Counted from the first letter of the stretch, positions 8,308-16,415 are shown. The stretch is 55,519 nt of DNA from Sulfurimonas sp. (GCA_026996295.1 JALWLL010000110.1:1-55519), one strand, 5' to 3'. Notes: a model not told the origin generated them from the letters alone. Program-made: numbers and translations.

Positions 8308-9309
8308 TTACTGTAATAATTCAATATTAGTAACATTGATTGTCTGAGGTTTTACCTTGTTGCCATAAACTTTAATTTTAGTTGTACTAAAACTATCCAA
8401 ATCTTTTAAAATATTTATCACCTGTTCATATCTTGAAAAATCATTTTGCGATAAACTTTTCAGATGGCAATAAAATTTCCCTTTATCTTCTGAATACATT
8501 TCAAAAGAATCTGAACGCTTCTTATATGCTTCAAATATCCCTGTTAAATCAATAACTTCATGATAAATATTTTTACTTTGTTCTTTTAAATATTTTCTTT
8601 TAGTTATTTCAAATTCTTGACCATCAATAATAACATAGAATTTTTGTAATCTTTTTTGAGAATTTAAATCATTTAAATTTTTAATAATAGTTTGATAACG
8701 ATACTGTTGTTCTTTATCATTGAATTTAAAAGGATCAATTTCTTCATTTTCAATATCATTATAAATGGAACGGATGAAAGCAATAGGTTCTTCATATTTT
8801 TTTGTTGCTTCAAGGGTTAATTTTAAACTACCATGAGCTTTTTTAATATAAATATCATCACTCCTGTAGCTAGTATTGTTAGCAACAAACAATTGAGTTT
8901 TAATGCCATGTATGCTATTCATAGCATTAAATTGAGCACTCTCAAGCATAGGGCTGTTTTGATTTCCCCTAAAACCAGCACCTATTAGTCTTACTCCAAA
9001 ATGTTCACATAAATCTGTTTCTCTTAAGAGTACTGATAATCCATAAAAATCAATTAAAAATGATTTAAATTTATTTAAATTTTCTTCATAATCCCCAGAT
9101 TCTATATTGAAAGTATGTTTATTATAATTTTCACTATCATGATATTCTAAACTAAGTTCTCCATTTAATGCCTCAAGCATTAATGGTTCATAAGTTTCAT
9201 TTAAATCAAAAAATAAATCATAATCATTTTTTGAATGTACAATTGCATGAAAACATAAATTGTCATCTATTTGTTCACTAGTTAGATATACTTTTATTTC
9301 TGCACTCAT
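8308..9309 (-). CDS. Protein of unknown function, partner of the GNAT-like protein
   Basis: A 333-residue soluble, acidic protein without signal peptide, membrane spans or a motif I recognise. It is rich in alternating beta-strand-like segments at both ends (KVYLTSEQIDD…, YVIIDGQEFEITKRKY…, TTKIKVYGNKVKPQTINV). The middle is helical. The start ATG overlaps the stop of the upstream gene (ATGA) and has GGAG in front, so the two are translationally coupled and probably act together. They are wedged between hsdS and hsdR, a usual place for extra defence or toxin-antitoxin genes in type I loci. Function is open. Confidence 0.8.
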   Translation of the reverse strand: MSAEIKVYLTSEQIDDNLCFHAIVHSKNDYDLFFDLNETYEPLMLEALNGELSLEYHDSENYNKHTFNIESGDYEENLNKFKSFLIDFYGLSVLLRETDLCEHFGVRLIGAGFRGNQNSPMLESAQFNAMNSIHGIKTQLFVANNTSYRSDDIYIKKAHGSLKLTLEATKKYEEPIAFIRSIYNDIENEEIDPFKFNDKEQQYRYQTIIKNLNDLNSQKRLQKFYVIIDGQEFEITKRKYLKEQSKNIYHEVIDLTGIFEAYKKRSDSFEMYSEDKGKFYCHLKSLSQNDFSRYEQVINILKDLDSFSTTKIKVYGNKVKPQTINVTNIELLQ

Positions 9310-9920
9310 GCTATCTCCTTATACATTTTGGCCAAACCAATTTTACCAAAACCGTTATAGACCCATTCTTTAAAATCTATATTGTCATCTTTTAGATAAT
9401 GCAAACTAATTGAAAATGGGTTATTTTTAATTGCTTTTTCTATTTCCTCTATCGACATATTTTTAATTTCTCGTAAGTACCTTTGTATTGCTATTTTTAT
9501 TAAACTTTCATCTTTAGCACTTGCAAATTTGAAAAACATTTTTTTCCATACTACAAGACCATCCCATGCAGCCTCCAATTGAATCTCATCAAAGTTATTT
9601 CTACGATATGCTTCTAGTTCTTTCACATGAATAGAAGAAGCAATCTTCTTTCCTTGAAATTCATCTTTTAAAATAAAATACTCATGCTTTACAACTTTAC
9701 CTATCTCTTCTTGCTTGGATAGTAGTTCTTTATTTCTAAAATATGCTCTTTCTATATCTCGTTGCAACATGCACGAACTATTTTTATCAAAAACTTTAAT
9801 GAAAACTTTTTTAGTATCTGGAGTTTCGCAATGACTTACAACATTATTTGTAACAATTAAATTGTCGTCTTTATAAATATTCTCTATATCACTATTACTT
9901 ATCAAATCGTTACAAGACAT
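9306..9920 (-). CDS. GNAT-like acetyltransferase-fold protein in the hsd locus
   Basis: The 204-residue protein shows the order of a GNAT fold. There is a beta hairpin (KKVFIKVFDKN), then a central segment YFILKDEFQGKKIASSI (about residues 102-118) that matches the acetyl-CoA loop pattern (Q/R)-x-x-G-x-(G/A). A helix, a strand (EIQLEAAWDG) and WKKMFFKFA, equivalent to the usual 'GF' strand, follow. The glycine-rich loop is imperfect (QGKKIA), so catalytic ability is uncertain. The C-terminal part is helical. It lies 45 bases behind hsdS and overlaps the 333-residue partner. It could be a modifying toxin, an immunity factor or an accessory of restriction; the fold call is my own pattern match. 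Confidence 0.6.
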   Translation of the reverse strand: MSCNDLISNSDIENIYKDDNLIVTNNVVSHCETPDTKKVFIKVFDKNSSCMLQRDIERAYFRNKELLSKQEEIGKVVKHEYFILKDEFQGKKIASSIHVKELEAYRRNNFDEIQLEAAWDGLVVWKKMFFKFASAKDESLIKIAIQRYLREIKNMSIEEIEKAIKNNPFSISLHYLKDDNIDFKEWVYNGFGKIGLAKMYKEIA

Positions 9921-9965
9921 ATGTATTCCAAAAGTTTATTTCTTCGATTATAGCTAGTTTTTTAT

Positions 9966-11153
9966 TTAAAAATATTTAACTCTCACTTCCCCGCTCATAA
10001 GCTTAGGTAGAAGTGTATCTCTTAGATTTTCAAGAGTTTTTATTTGTTGTTGGTTTTTCCTTTGTTTCAAATAGTTTGGTTCTAATAGTTTTGAAAATTC
10101 TTTCATCTTTTCAATAGATGGTGTAAAGAAACTAATATTGAAAATATCTTCAGGCTTAACTCGTTGATGGCTCCCGCTTGTTCCTGAAGCTGACATAGCC
10201 AATTCATTTTTTACTTTATCTGATTTTAAAAGTGTAGAAATAAAAGGGAAAAGCTCTTTATCGTTTGGTAGTATAACTTGAAATTCAGTTGAACAAATAG
10301 AGTTTTCTTCTGGTTCAAAATATATATCCCAAACCCTTGGAGTTTTAGGATTTAATTTTGACATTAAAATAGAATAAGGTTCTACTCGATACTTATTACT
10401 TTTTATATCTGAACCAAGTTCTTGCAATGGTTCTTTATTTGCATCAAATGCAGGTAAGCTAAAATGTAAAAAACTACCATTTGGATTTTTAGCTGGCTTA
10501 ATACTGATTTTTTTATGAGTTGCAAAATCTCTTATTTCATACTCTTCCCACTCATCCTTAGCCTCTTCAATAAGCCATTGTCTAAAAAGTGTCTGTGCTA
10601 AGCTTTCAAGAGTTTTGTTTTGGTGGTGGAGGAGGTCGATTTTATCATCAAGAGAGCTTAGAACTTCTGCTATTGCTTTTTGTTCTTTTAGTGGGGGGAG
10701 TGAAAAATCAAAACTAGCAAATTGTTTTGCATTTGCTCCAGGTTGGGCAGAACCACTGATAATTCCCTCTACAAACCCTTTCCATTTATATGATTGTAAA
10801 TTATATGCCACATAATAAGGATTCGCTATTTTAGTGTTTATTCTATATCTTATTAAGTATGAGGCAAAAACTGCATTTTGAGTTTTGGTTATTAACTTAT
10901 TGTAGCCAGTTGTCGCACCTGTTCTAGCGATTACAACATCACCAAATTGAAGATTATATTTGTCTTTTTTTTCATCTTCAATAAAGCAATGGGGAACTGT
11001 ATCCCAATTAATTCTATCTGGCACAATATCGGTTATTCTTAAAAATTTAGGTCCACATTCTTCCTGACTTGCACTAGCTGTATATCCATAAGAAATATCG
11101 GTACTGATTTCACCTAGTGTTGTGCAAATCCACTCACCCATCACAAACCCCAT
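9966..11153 (-). CDS. hsdS: Type I restriction specificity subunit
   Basis: 395 residues, normal length, with two half-repeats. The first target-recognition domain (residues 5-150, WICTTLGEISTDISYGYTAS…) ends in a conserved coiled-coil spacer (LPPLKEQKAIAEVLSSLDDKIDLL…ESLAQTLFRQW, about 155-195). The second recognition domain follows (205-370), with a second spacer (KNQQQIKTLENLRDTLLPKLMSGEVRV) at the end. HsdS sets which DNA sequence the HsdM/HsdR complex binds. The start may be ATG at 11153 or, better placed after a GGGG run, the ATG four codons later. The frame is open, but its methylase partner is broken. Confidence 0.93.
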   Translation of the reverse strand: MGFVMGEWICTTLGEISTDISYGYTASASQEECGPKFLRITDIVPDRINWDTVPHCFIEDEKKDKYNLQFGDVVIARTGATTGYNKLITKTQNAVFASYLIRYRINTKIANPYYVAYNLQSYKWKGFVEGIISGSAQPGANAKQFASFDFSLPPLKEQKAIAEVLSSLDDKIDLLHHQNKTLESLAQTLFRQWLIEEAKDEWEEYEIRDFATHKKISIKPAKNPNGSFLHFSLPAFDANKEPLQELGSDIKSNKYRVEPYSILMSKLNPKTPRVWDIYFEPEENSICSTEFQVILPNDKELFPFISTLLKSDKVKNELAMSASGTSGSHQRVKPEDIFNISFFTPSIEKMKEFSKLLEPNYLKQRKNQQQIKTLENLRDTLLPKLMSGEVRVKYF

Positions 11154-11209
11154 TTTTGACTTTTAACGCATTCTCAGCTATCATAAACTTACAATTGTCC
11201 TTCGGGATG

Positions 11210-11229
11210 CCCCTTGAATTTTCAAGGGG
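11210..11229. repeat. Perfect 9-bp inverted repeat between hsdM and hsdS
   Basis: CCCCTTGAA (11210-11218) pairs with TTCAAGGGG (11221-11229) with a 2-base spacer. In a polycistronic unit such a short strong palindrome can stabilise or partly end the upstream message. There is no T-run. Confidence 0.4.
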
Positions 11230-11236
11230 AGAAAAT

Positions 11237-12545
11237 CTACACATTTACAATCACCTTCGCCAAATTCTCATTTATCCGTTTATTTAGCTCTTGCTCCTGC
11301 TTCATCTGCTCTTGTAACTCTTTTTGAAGCTCCAAAAATCGCTCTTTAAAATCAAACTCATCATCCACCTCTTCAAGTCCTACATATCGCCCAGGAGTAA
11401 GCACATAGTTTAACTCTCGTACCTCCTCTAAACTTGCACTTTTACAAAACCCTTTTATATCTTCATACTCTTTGTTATTTTTCCAATTATGATAAATCTG
11501 AGCGATATAGTCAGTATCCTCATGGCTAAACTCTCTAGTTCTTCGGTTGATAAGATGTCCCATATTTCGTGCATCTATAAAGAGTATATCTTTGGTGGTT
11601 CTTCCTCGCTTCATAAACCATATACTTGCTGGGATTTGGGTATTTAAAAAGAGTTTTGCAGGAAGGTTTACTATGCAGTCCACAAGATTGGCTTCGATGA
11701 GGGCTTTTCGTATCTCTCCCTCATTGGAAGTGTTAGAAGTGAGGCTTCCTTTTGCTAAAACAAACCCCGCCGTTCCAGTTGGTGCTAAGTGGTAGAGAAA
11801 GTGTTGTATCCATGCGTAGTTAGCGTTATGTGGTTTGGTTTGACTCTTGACCATAGATAGATATATCGTTAATTTTGCCTTGATGTTTACGCACAAACTT
11901 TTCAGATTGTATGAACATACCGCCACTACCACAACAAGGATCAAAGACTCTGCCTTTATATGGCTCTAACATTTTTACAAGAAGCTCAACTACACTTTTA
12001 GGCGTATAAAACTGCCCACCCTGTTTGCCTTCAGCAAGTGCAAACTCCCCTAGAAAGTACTCAAACACATGACCAAGTACATCGGCACTTCTTGCTTTTG
12101 CATCCCTAAAGGCAATATTACCTATGAGGTCTATAAGCCCACCAAGAGATTTGGAGTCTAAGTTCTCTTTTGCATATACTTTTGGGAGTACTCCTTTGAG
12201 CGAGCTATTTTCTTTCTCTATGGCATCCATCGCCTCATCAACAATTTTGCCGATGGTAGGGAGTTTTGCACAAGACAAAAGAAACGACCATCTAGCAGTC
12301 GGGGGAACAAAAAATACATTTTCAGCTTTATACTCATCTCTATCTTCAGGGTCAGCACCTACATATTCACCCTCACCAGCTTTGAGTTTGTCATACAGCT
12401 CTTCAAAACTATCAGAGATATACTTTAAAAACACAAGCCCCATCACCACATGCTTATACTCAGCAGCATCAATATTTTTTCGCAGTTTATCTGCGGCTTT
12501 CCATAGTTGTTTTTCGAGTGATTCTTCTTGTTTTTGCTTTGCCAT
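11237..12545 (-). pseudogene. hsdM: Type I methylase subunit HsdM with internal deletion and frameshift
   Basis: The N-terminal frame (from ATG 12545 to 11826) carries the helical HsdM domain ([21 protein letters not shown]…) and AdoMet motif I ([11 protein letters not shown]), and runs up to [10 protein letters not shown] before a stop. The C-terminal frame resumes at about 11836 with NANYAWIQHFLYHLAPTGTAGF and continues normally to 11237. In intact HsdM proteins roughly 60-70 residues, including the catalytic (N/D)PPF motif, stand between GQESN-x-TT and GNANYAW. Here they are absent and the frames no longer match. A tandem AAACC at the junction (CAAACCAAACC) suggests deletion between short repeats. 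The subunit cannot methylate; since HsdR needs HsdM-HsdS, restriction should be lost too. Confidence 0.9.
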
Positions 12546-12560
12546 ATTTTTGTATTCCAA

Positions 12561-12962
12561 TGATGAAAAATTATTTTTCTATATTTTAGCGAAACTTGTT
12601 GATAAATGAGTTTATTTACAATTATATAATAAAATTTTATCGGGATGAGCTTGATAAAGAAAATTGAACCTTTATTGAGGCAGAAGGTTTGAGAAATATA
12701 GAAAGCCTAATTCTGGAAAAGGCTATATGGAGAATATCAAGTCTACAAACTTAAAAACATACATTGTTCTTTGAGGTATTGACGAGTATTGATAACGTTA
12801 TCAAACTGAATCACATGTAATGATTTAGAAAAGAATAAATGGGCAAAACTGCAAACAAAAGTGGTTTTGATAGAAAGTTACTAAATGTTAGCACTGTGCT
12901 TAAGCTTTGTAAATTGATCACTTACGAGGTTTGGCATCGTGACTTTGTTATAAGATTCAACA
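12561..12962. other. Non-coding, AT-rich stretch upstream of hsdM
   Basis: About 400 bases upstream of hsdM hold no convincing gene. One + strand frame reads FYRDELDKEN-stop-TFIEAEGLRNIESLILEKAIW…, broken by stops, and could be decayed coding sequence. A + strand frame beginning at 12839 has no recognisable domain. The hsdM promoter should lie at the left end. The only sharp feature is the palindrome at 12789. Confidence 0.5.
12789..12804. promoter_or_regulatory. Perfect 16-base palindrome, candidate operator
   Basis: TTGATAACGTTATCAA is a perfect palindrome with no spacer, the form of a binding site for a dimeric regulator. It lies 244 bases upstream of the hsdM start and 174 bases upstream of a small helix-turn-helix-like frame on the other strand (12963). 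No matching second copy was seen. Confidence 0.4.
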
Positions 12963-13217
12963 GTGAGTCAAAAACAAAGGCGAGCACAAAAAAATGTAAG
13001 AAAGGTCATTGTCACATCACTAGACAATAAAAAACTACTTACAAAAGAAGAACTGGCTGCATATTTTGGTTTAAGTACCAACTCAAGTTGGGTTAATCAG
13101 CAAATGCAAAAGGAGGTGCTTATGAAAAATAGACATTATATTTATTTTGGTGTCTCGCCTATGTTTATCCGTGAAGTTATTGAAGATGATCTAATCTCTG
13201 GTAAACTTCATTTTTAA
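12963..13217 (+). CDS. Small AlpA/excisionase-like protein, possibly decayed
   Basis: An 84-codon frame with a GTG start and no clear ribosome site. Residues 28-75 (LTKEELAAYFGLSTNSSWVNQQMQ…) read like the first helix-turn-helix of a small regulator or excisionase. They end in a beta/helix tail (HYIYFGVSPMFIREVIEDDLISGKL). The N-terminal 25 residues are basic and less protein-like. The true gene may be shorter or a remnant. It stands divergent from hsdM at the tRNA-side edge of the island, where excisionase-like genes often lie. Confidence 0.4.
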   Translation: MSQKQRRAQKNVRKVIVTSLDNKKLLTKEELAAYFGLSTNSSWVNQQMQKEVLMKNRHYIYFGVSPMFIREVIEDDLISGKLHF

Positions 13218-13316
13218 AAAAAACAAGCAATCAATCTTCATCCTAATGCCTCATTCACTTCTTCTCTTTCTTCACAATTCCAGAGTGAGACGGAAGGGAG
13301 AGGCTGCAGTTAGGGG

Positions 13317-13333
13317 CTTTTCGGGCGCCGAAA
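13317..13333. repeat. Perfect 7-bp hairpin TTTTCGG-GCG-CCGAAAA
   Basis: A compact hairpin, followed on the + strand by TTTT and preceded on the same strand by a GC-rich stretch. It could end a + strand transcript, or (read on the other strand) a minus-strand one. Confidence 0.35.
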
Positions 13334-13370
13334 ATTTTGCCAGAATTCCCCGCTCTCGAAAATTGCATAT

Positions 13371-13398
13371 TTAGAATATAACTAAATTATGCTACAAT
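13371..13398 (+). promoter_or_regulatory. Possible + strand promoter in the anonymous region
   Basis: TTAGAA (13371-13376), a 16-base spacer and TACAAT (13393-13398). The -35 match is poor. If used, it would start a transcript running into the GC-richer tract 13400-13670, antisense to the frame there. Confidence 0.25.
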
Positions 13399-13670
13399 TC
13401 CATCGTTTCGATCGTCGGTCGATTACGCCTCTTCGCCTTTTGCACGCTAAGCAAGAGCATACCATCAGCTGTCGGTTGTGCTGTACAGCTTGTTCCATGC
13501 CAAATATGTGAGAGTTTTTGGTTTAGGTCGGGTATGAGAAGGTGATGAGAGCATAGTATCATCCACAGCGCCCAAATCCGCGTGTGGTCGATCCCTCTTT
13601 TGGTTTCCCTGTGAGAGCCAGTCGCAACTGCATCGACTTCTACTCTTTTTTCAATATACCAGGTACGCAT
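13392..13670 (-). CDS. Unrecognised 92-codon frame
   Basis: An open frame beginning MRTWYIEKRVEVDAVATGS with AAAAGG about seven bases before the ATG, ending RPTIETMEL. Composition is unusual for this genome (many His, Trp, Arg and Cys), and I recognise no domain. It may be a remnant of foreign coding DNA, or a chance frame in a GC-richer tract that has another role. Confidence 0.25.
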   Translation of the reverse strand: MRTWYIEKRVEVDAVATGSHRETKRGIDHTRIWALWMILCSHHLLIPDLNQKLSHIWHGTSCTAQPTADGMLLLSVQKAKRRNRPTIETMEL

Positions 13671-13779
13671 TATGCCTTTTAACTATGATATTACTCATAA
13701 ATGGTACATCTACTTCACCAGACGCTCGATGATACGCCTATCAAATCTTGGACAATAGAAAGTGTTTGAGTGGGGAACA

Positions 13780-13873
13780 GGTACCAAGTGCTCCCGCCAA
13801 ATTACTCAACGGGAAGCCAGGTAGCTTCCTTCACTTTTGGGAGTGAAAAACACTTGGTACCCCGTTGAATAAT
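13780..13873. repeat. Interleaved inverted repeats (pseudoknot-like element)
   Basis: GGTACCAAGTG (13780-13790) is a perfect inverted match to 13851-13861. ATTACTCAACGGG (13801-13813) is a near-perfect inverted match to 13861-13873. The two pairs cross each other rather than nest. Between them are two local hairpins, GGAAGC/GCTTCC (13812-13829) and TTCACT/AGTGAA (13830-13847). The one imperfect pair would be G-U on the minus strand. The crossing design, if folded, is a pseudoknot; as DNA it could be a recombination or protein-binding site. Confidence 0.6.
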
Positions 13874-14145
13874 CACGGGGAAATTATAAAAAAATACAGA
13901 GCCTTGATGCCTGAGAGCAAAAATGCTTACAGATGATGATATATGATGAAAGTTGAAATGATTTGAGGAGATAAAAACTTGGTTTCAAATAGAAAAAACT
14001 TAAACTCACTGAGAAATTGAGGTAGTAAAAATCTCTAAAATTCAGATTTGGTGACTAATAGATGACTAATGAACAAAATAGTAAAACTTAAGAAAGTCGT
14101 CTAGCTGCGGTATTTACGGTGTTTTTGAAGCTTTTTGAACTAAAG

Positions 14146-14230
14146 TGGTGCGGACGAAAGGACTTGAACCTTCACACCTTGCGGCACCAGATCCTAAGTC
14201 TGGCGTGTCTACCAATTTCACCACGTCCGC
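14146..14230 (-). tRNA. tRNA-Leu (UAG)
   Basis: Cloverleaf with acceptor GCGGACG/CGTCCGC, anticodon stem CCAGA/TCTGG around CTTAGGA (anticodon TAG), a class II variable arm (TGCCGCAAGGTGT) and T-loop GTTCAAGTC. CCA is encoded at 14146-14148. It is the last tRNA of the cluster and its 3' end faces the island, the usual place for integration. Confidence 0.95.
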
Positions 14231-14272
14231 GTGGATAAGTTTTTAGTGTCACTTCTGACAAACAATATGAAG

Positions 14273-14349
<77 letters not shown>

Positions 14350-14359
14350 ATCTAAATAA

Positions 14360-14436
14360 TGGTGCGCCCGATAGGGTTCGAACCTATAACCGTCGGTGCC
14401 GAAAACCGATACTCTATCCAGTTGAGCCACGGGCGC
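14360..14436 (-). tRNA. tRNA-Arg (UCG)
   Basis: Acceptor GCGCCCG/CGGGCGC, anticodon stem TCGGT/ACCGA around TTTCGGC (anticodon TCG), T-arm ATAGG-TTCGAAC-CCTAT, encoded CCA. Confidence 0.93.
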
Positions 14437-14477
14437 CACAATATTTTTAATTTATTATCTATAGTTTTATTATTACA

Positions 14478-14555
14478 TGGGGTGAGATACGGGATTCGAA
14501 CCCGCGACCCCCGGCACCACAAACCAGTGCTCTAACCAGCTGAGCTAATCTCACC
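14478..14555 (-). tRNA. tRNA-His (GUG)
   Basis: Acceptor GTGAGAT/ATCTCAC with an extra G at position -1 facing discriminator C, the identity mark of tRNA-His. The anticodon loop TTGTGGT gives GTG. T-arm and encoded CCA are present. Confidence 0.95.
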
Positions 14556-14582
14556 ATACAATCTAAATAAACAAAAATAAAA

Positions 14583-14660
14583 TGGTCGGGGTGAAAGGAC
14601 TCGAACCTTCGGCCCCTTGGTCCCAAACCAAGTACTCTAACCATACTGAGCTACACCCCG
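14583..14660 (-). tRNA. tRNA-Pro (UGG)
   Basis: Acceptor CGGGGTG/CACCCCG, anticodon stem CTTGG/CCAAG around TTTGGGA (anticodon TGG), T-loop GTTCGAGTC, encoded CCA. It is the first gene of the minus-strand tRNA operon. Confidence 0.95.
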
Positions 14661-14771
14661 ACCTATACAAAAACCAACCGTTTAGCTGATTAATGAGGCG
14701 AAATTATAGTCAATAAAGAGAGTAATGTCAATACTTTAAGAGGATTTCTTTTAAAAAAAACTATATTCTAG

Positions 14772-14777
14772 TATAAT
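14772..14777 (+). promoter_or_regulatory. -10 element of the NSS transporter operon
   Basis: TATAAT stands 28 bases before the ATG at 14806, behind an A/T-rich run without a clear -35 box, as is usual for housekeeping promoters of Campylobacterota. AGGAAG serves as ribosome site. Confidence 0.55.
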
Positions 14778-14805
14778 TCATCCAATTTAAATAGGAAGTT
14801 ATTAT

Positions 14806-16146
14806 ATGAAAATAGCTAGGTTTAGTAGAATTGGATTTATTTTAGCCGCGGCCGGTAGTGCTGTTGGTCTTGGAAACATCTGGAAGTTCCCTTATATTGC
14901 GGGGGAATATGGAGGCGGTGCTTTTGTACTGATATATTTGTTGACGGTGCTTCTTATTGGTTTTTCTATCATGATCGCTGAAATGCTTATTGGTTATTTG
15001 GGCAGAAGAGATACCGTTACCTCTTTTGAAGAGCTTGCGCCAAAACATAAACAATTTTGGAAGCTCGGTGGCTTTCAAGGTTTAGCCGGTTTGTTTATTA
15101 TGATATTTTACTCCGTAGTTATAGGGTGGATATTTAACTATATTATTACCTCTTTATATTTTCTTCCATCTTCTGTCAAAGAGGCCGAAACGATTTTCAC
15201 CTCTATGCTTCACACAGATATCATGACACAACTTATGTACCATACCTTGGCCTTTGTGCTGATAACCTATGTTTTAACAAAAGGTATAAAAGGTGGTATT
15301 GAAAAGCTTAACCTCTTTTTAATGCCTACATTGATGATCATCCTCATAGGGATGTTTATCTATGCTCTAACGCTTGACACTTTCTCTCAGGCAGTTAGTT
15401 TTATGTTCTCAGCTGATTGGTCGAAAATAGATTCAGAAGCCTTTGTGGTAGCTGTAGGACATGCTTTTTTCACCCTTTCGCTTGGTATGGGTGCCATCAT
15501 GACTTATGCGGCATCTTTAGAGAAAGACTCAAACATTGTAAAGAGTGCTTTTTGGGTTGTCTTTTTAGATACCACCATTGCCATAGTTGCAGGGCTTATG
15601 CTTTTTACTTTCCTTTACCAGTATGGTTCCGGACCTGCTAAAGGGCCTGGACTTGTCTTTATTTCACTCCCTGCTGCATTTTACGAGATGGGCATACTTG
15701 GAAATATCTTTGCCGTACTCTTTTTTATTGCTCTTGCGTTTGCAGGTCTTACATCTTCTGTATCATTGGTTGAACCTATGGTGCAATACTTTATAGACAG
15801 ATTTAGTTGGAGCAGACTCAAAGCTTCCATAGCTATGGGGCTTTTCTTTTACCTTTTTGGTATTGTTGCTTTACTTTCAAATATAGAAGGCTTCTCCGCA
15901 TATTTAACCTGGAATGGAAAAAACTTCTTTGATTGGGTTGATTATGTCACGGCAGCCATTATGCTGCCTCTTGGTGGACTTATTATGGCTGTTTTCGTTG
16001 GTTTTATCATAGAAAAATCTCGTGTAGAAGCAGTAATGAGACCACAACTCAAATGGGCTTTTGAGCCTTGGTACTTCAGCTTACGCTACATCACGCCTGT
16101 TGCTATGCTTATTGTTATGCTAAACCTTATGGGAGTTGTTTCATGA
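14806..16146 (+). CDS. Sodium-dependent transporter, NSS/SNF family
   Basis: A 446-residue membrane protein with about 11 transmembrane helices. The first helix carries the family signature GFILAAAGSAVGLGNIWKFPY (residues 8-28), where the unwound Gly-rich segment binds Na+ and substrate, followed by NGGGAF-like GEYGGGAFVLIYL. Bacterial relatives such as LeuT and TnaT import amino acids with sodium. The substrate cannot be read from the sequence. The stop codon overlaps the start of the next small gene (ATGA), so both form an operon. Confidence 0.93.
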   Translation: MKIARFSRIGFILAAAGSAVGLGNIWKFPYIAGEYGGGAFVLIYLLTVLLIGFSIMIAEMLIGYLGRRDTVTSFEELAPKHKQFWKLGGFQGLAGLFIMIFYSVVIGWIFNYIITSLYFLPSSVKEAETIFTSMLHTDIMTQLMYHTLAFVLITYVLTKGIKGGIEKLNLFLMPTLMIILIGMFIYALTLDTFSQAVSFMFSADWSKIDSEAFVVAVGHAFFTLSLGMGAIMTYAASLEKDSNIVKSAFWVVFLDTTIAIVAGLMLFTFLYQYGSGPAKGPGLVFISLPAAFYEMGILGNIFAVLFFIALAFAGLTSSVSLVEPMVQYFIDRFSWSRLKASIAMGLFFYLFGIVALLSNIEGFSAYLTWNGKNFFDWVDYVTAAIMLPLGGLIMAVFVGFIIEKSRVEAVMRPQLKWAFEPWYFSLRYITPVAMLIVMLNLMGVVS

Positions 16147-16415
16147 GTACGCCAAAAGAGGAATGCTTCTCTCTTTTGGAGTCACATGGAATTAACAAGA
16201 TCTCAAGTATTGATTTTAAGGTCAATGAAGAGCTTCATTCTCTGACATTTGAGTATATCATAAATACATATATGCAGGCTTCTGAAACATCACAGTATGT
16301 TTTTGTCAGTGCTCTTAAAAAAGCGCTTACAGCTCAAAATATGGGTATAGAAAAGTTTTTTGAAGGTATGGGTCAACTACTTTTGATGACACATTTATCA
16401 GATAAATTACAATAG
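16143..16415 (+). CDS. Small conserved-type protein coupled to the NSS transporter
   Basis: 90 residues from the ATG that overlaps the transporter stop (ATGA). An earlier in-frame start would read through the transporter and is not needed. The protein is soluble and helical (VNEELHSLTFEYIINTYMQAS… MGIEKFFEGMGQLLLMTH). No family recognised. Translational coupling suggests it supports or regulates the transporter. Confidence 0.75.
   Translation: MSTPKEECFSLLESHGINKISSIDFKVNEELHSLTFEYIINTYMQASETSQYVFVSALKKALTAQNMGIEKFFEGMGQLLLMTHLSDKLQ

Larger units (their letters stand above)
13218..14145. other. Long anonymous region between island genes and the tRNA cluster
   Basis: Over 900 bases with no recognised gene. 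The first half (about 13280-13670) is visibly GC-richer than its surroundings and contains a hairpin, a possible promoter and one open minus-strand frame. The second half contains the interleaved inverted repeats at 13780-13873 and then plain AT-rich DNA up to the 3' end of tRNA-Leu. It may be the junction between chromosome and island, but I found no repeat of the tRNA end that would mark an attachment site. Confidence 0.5.

Noticed and set aside
11826-11944. N-terminal extension [11 protein letters not shown]… of the downstream hsdM frame
   Set aside because: It is an out-of-frame reading of the upstream hsdM part; genuine protein resumes only at NANYAWIQH.
12839-13030. 63-codon + strand frame
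   Set aside because: No domain, no ribosome site, overlapped in another frame by a more protein-like helix-turn-helix frame.
13801-13873. Integron attC-like reading (ACTCAAC … GTTGAAT)
   Set aside because: The core consensus is very loose, no integron integrase or cassette array is present, and the crossed outer repeat does not fit attC architecture.
14459-14644. 61-codon minus-strand frame
   Set aside because: It crosses the tRNA-His and tRNA-Pro genes and simply translates them.
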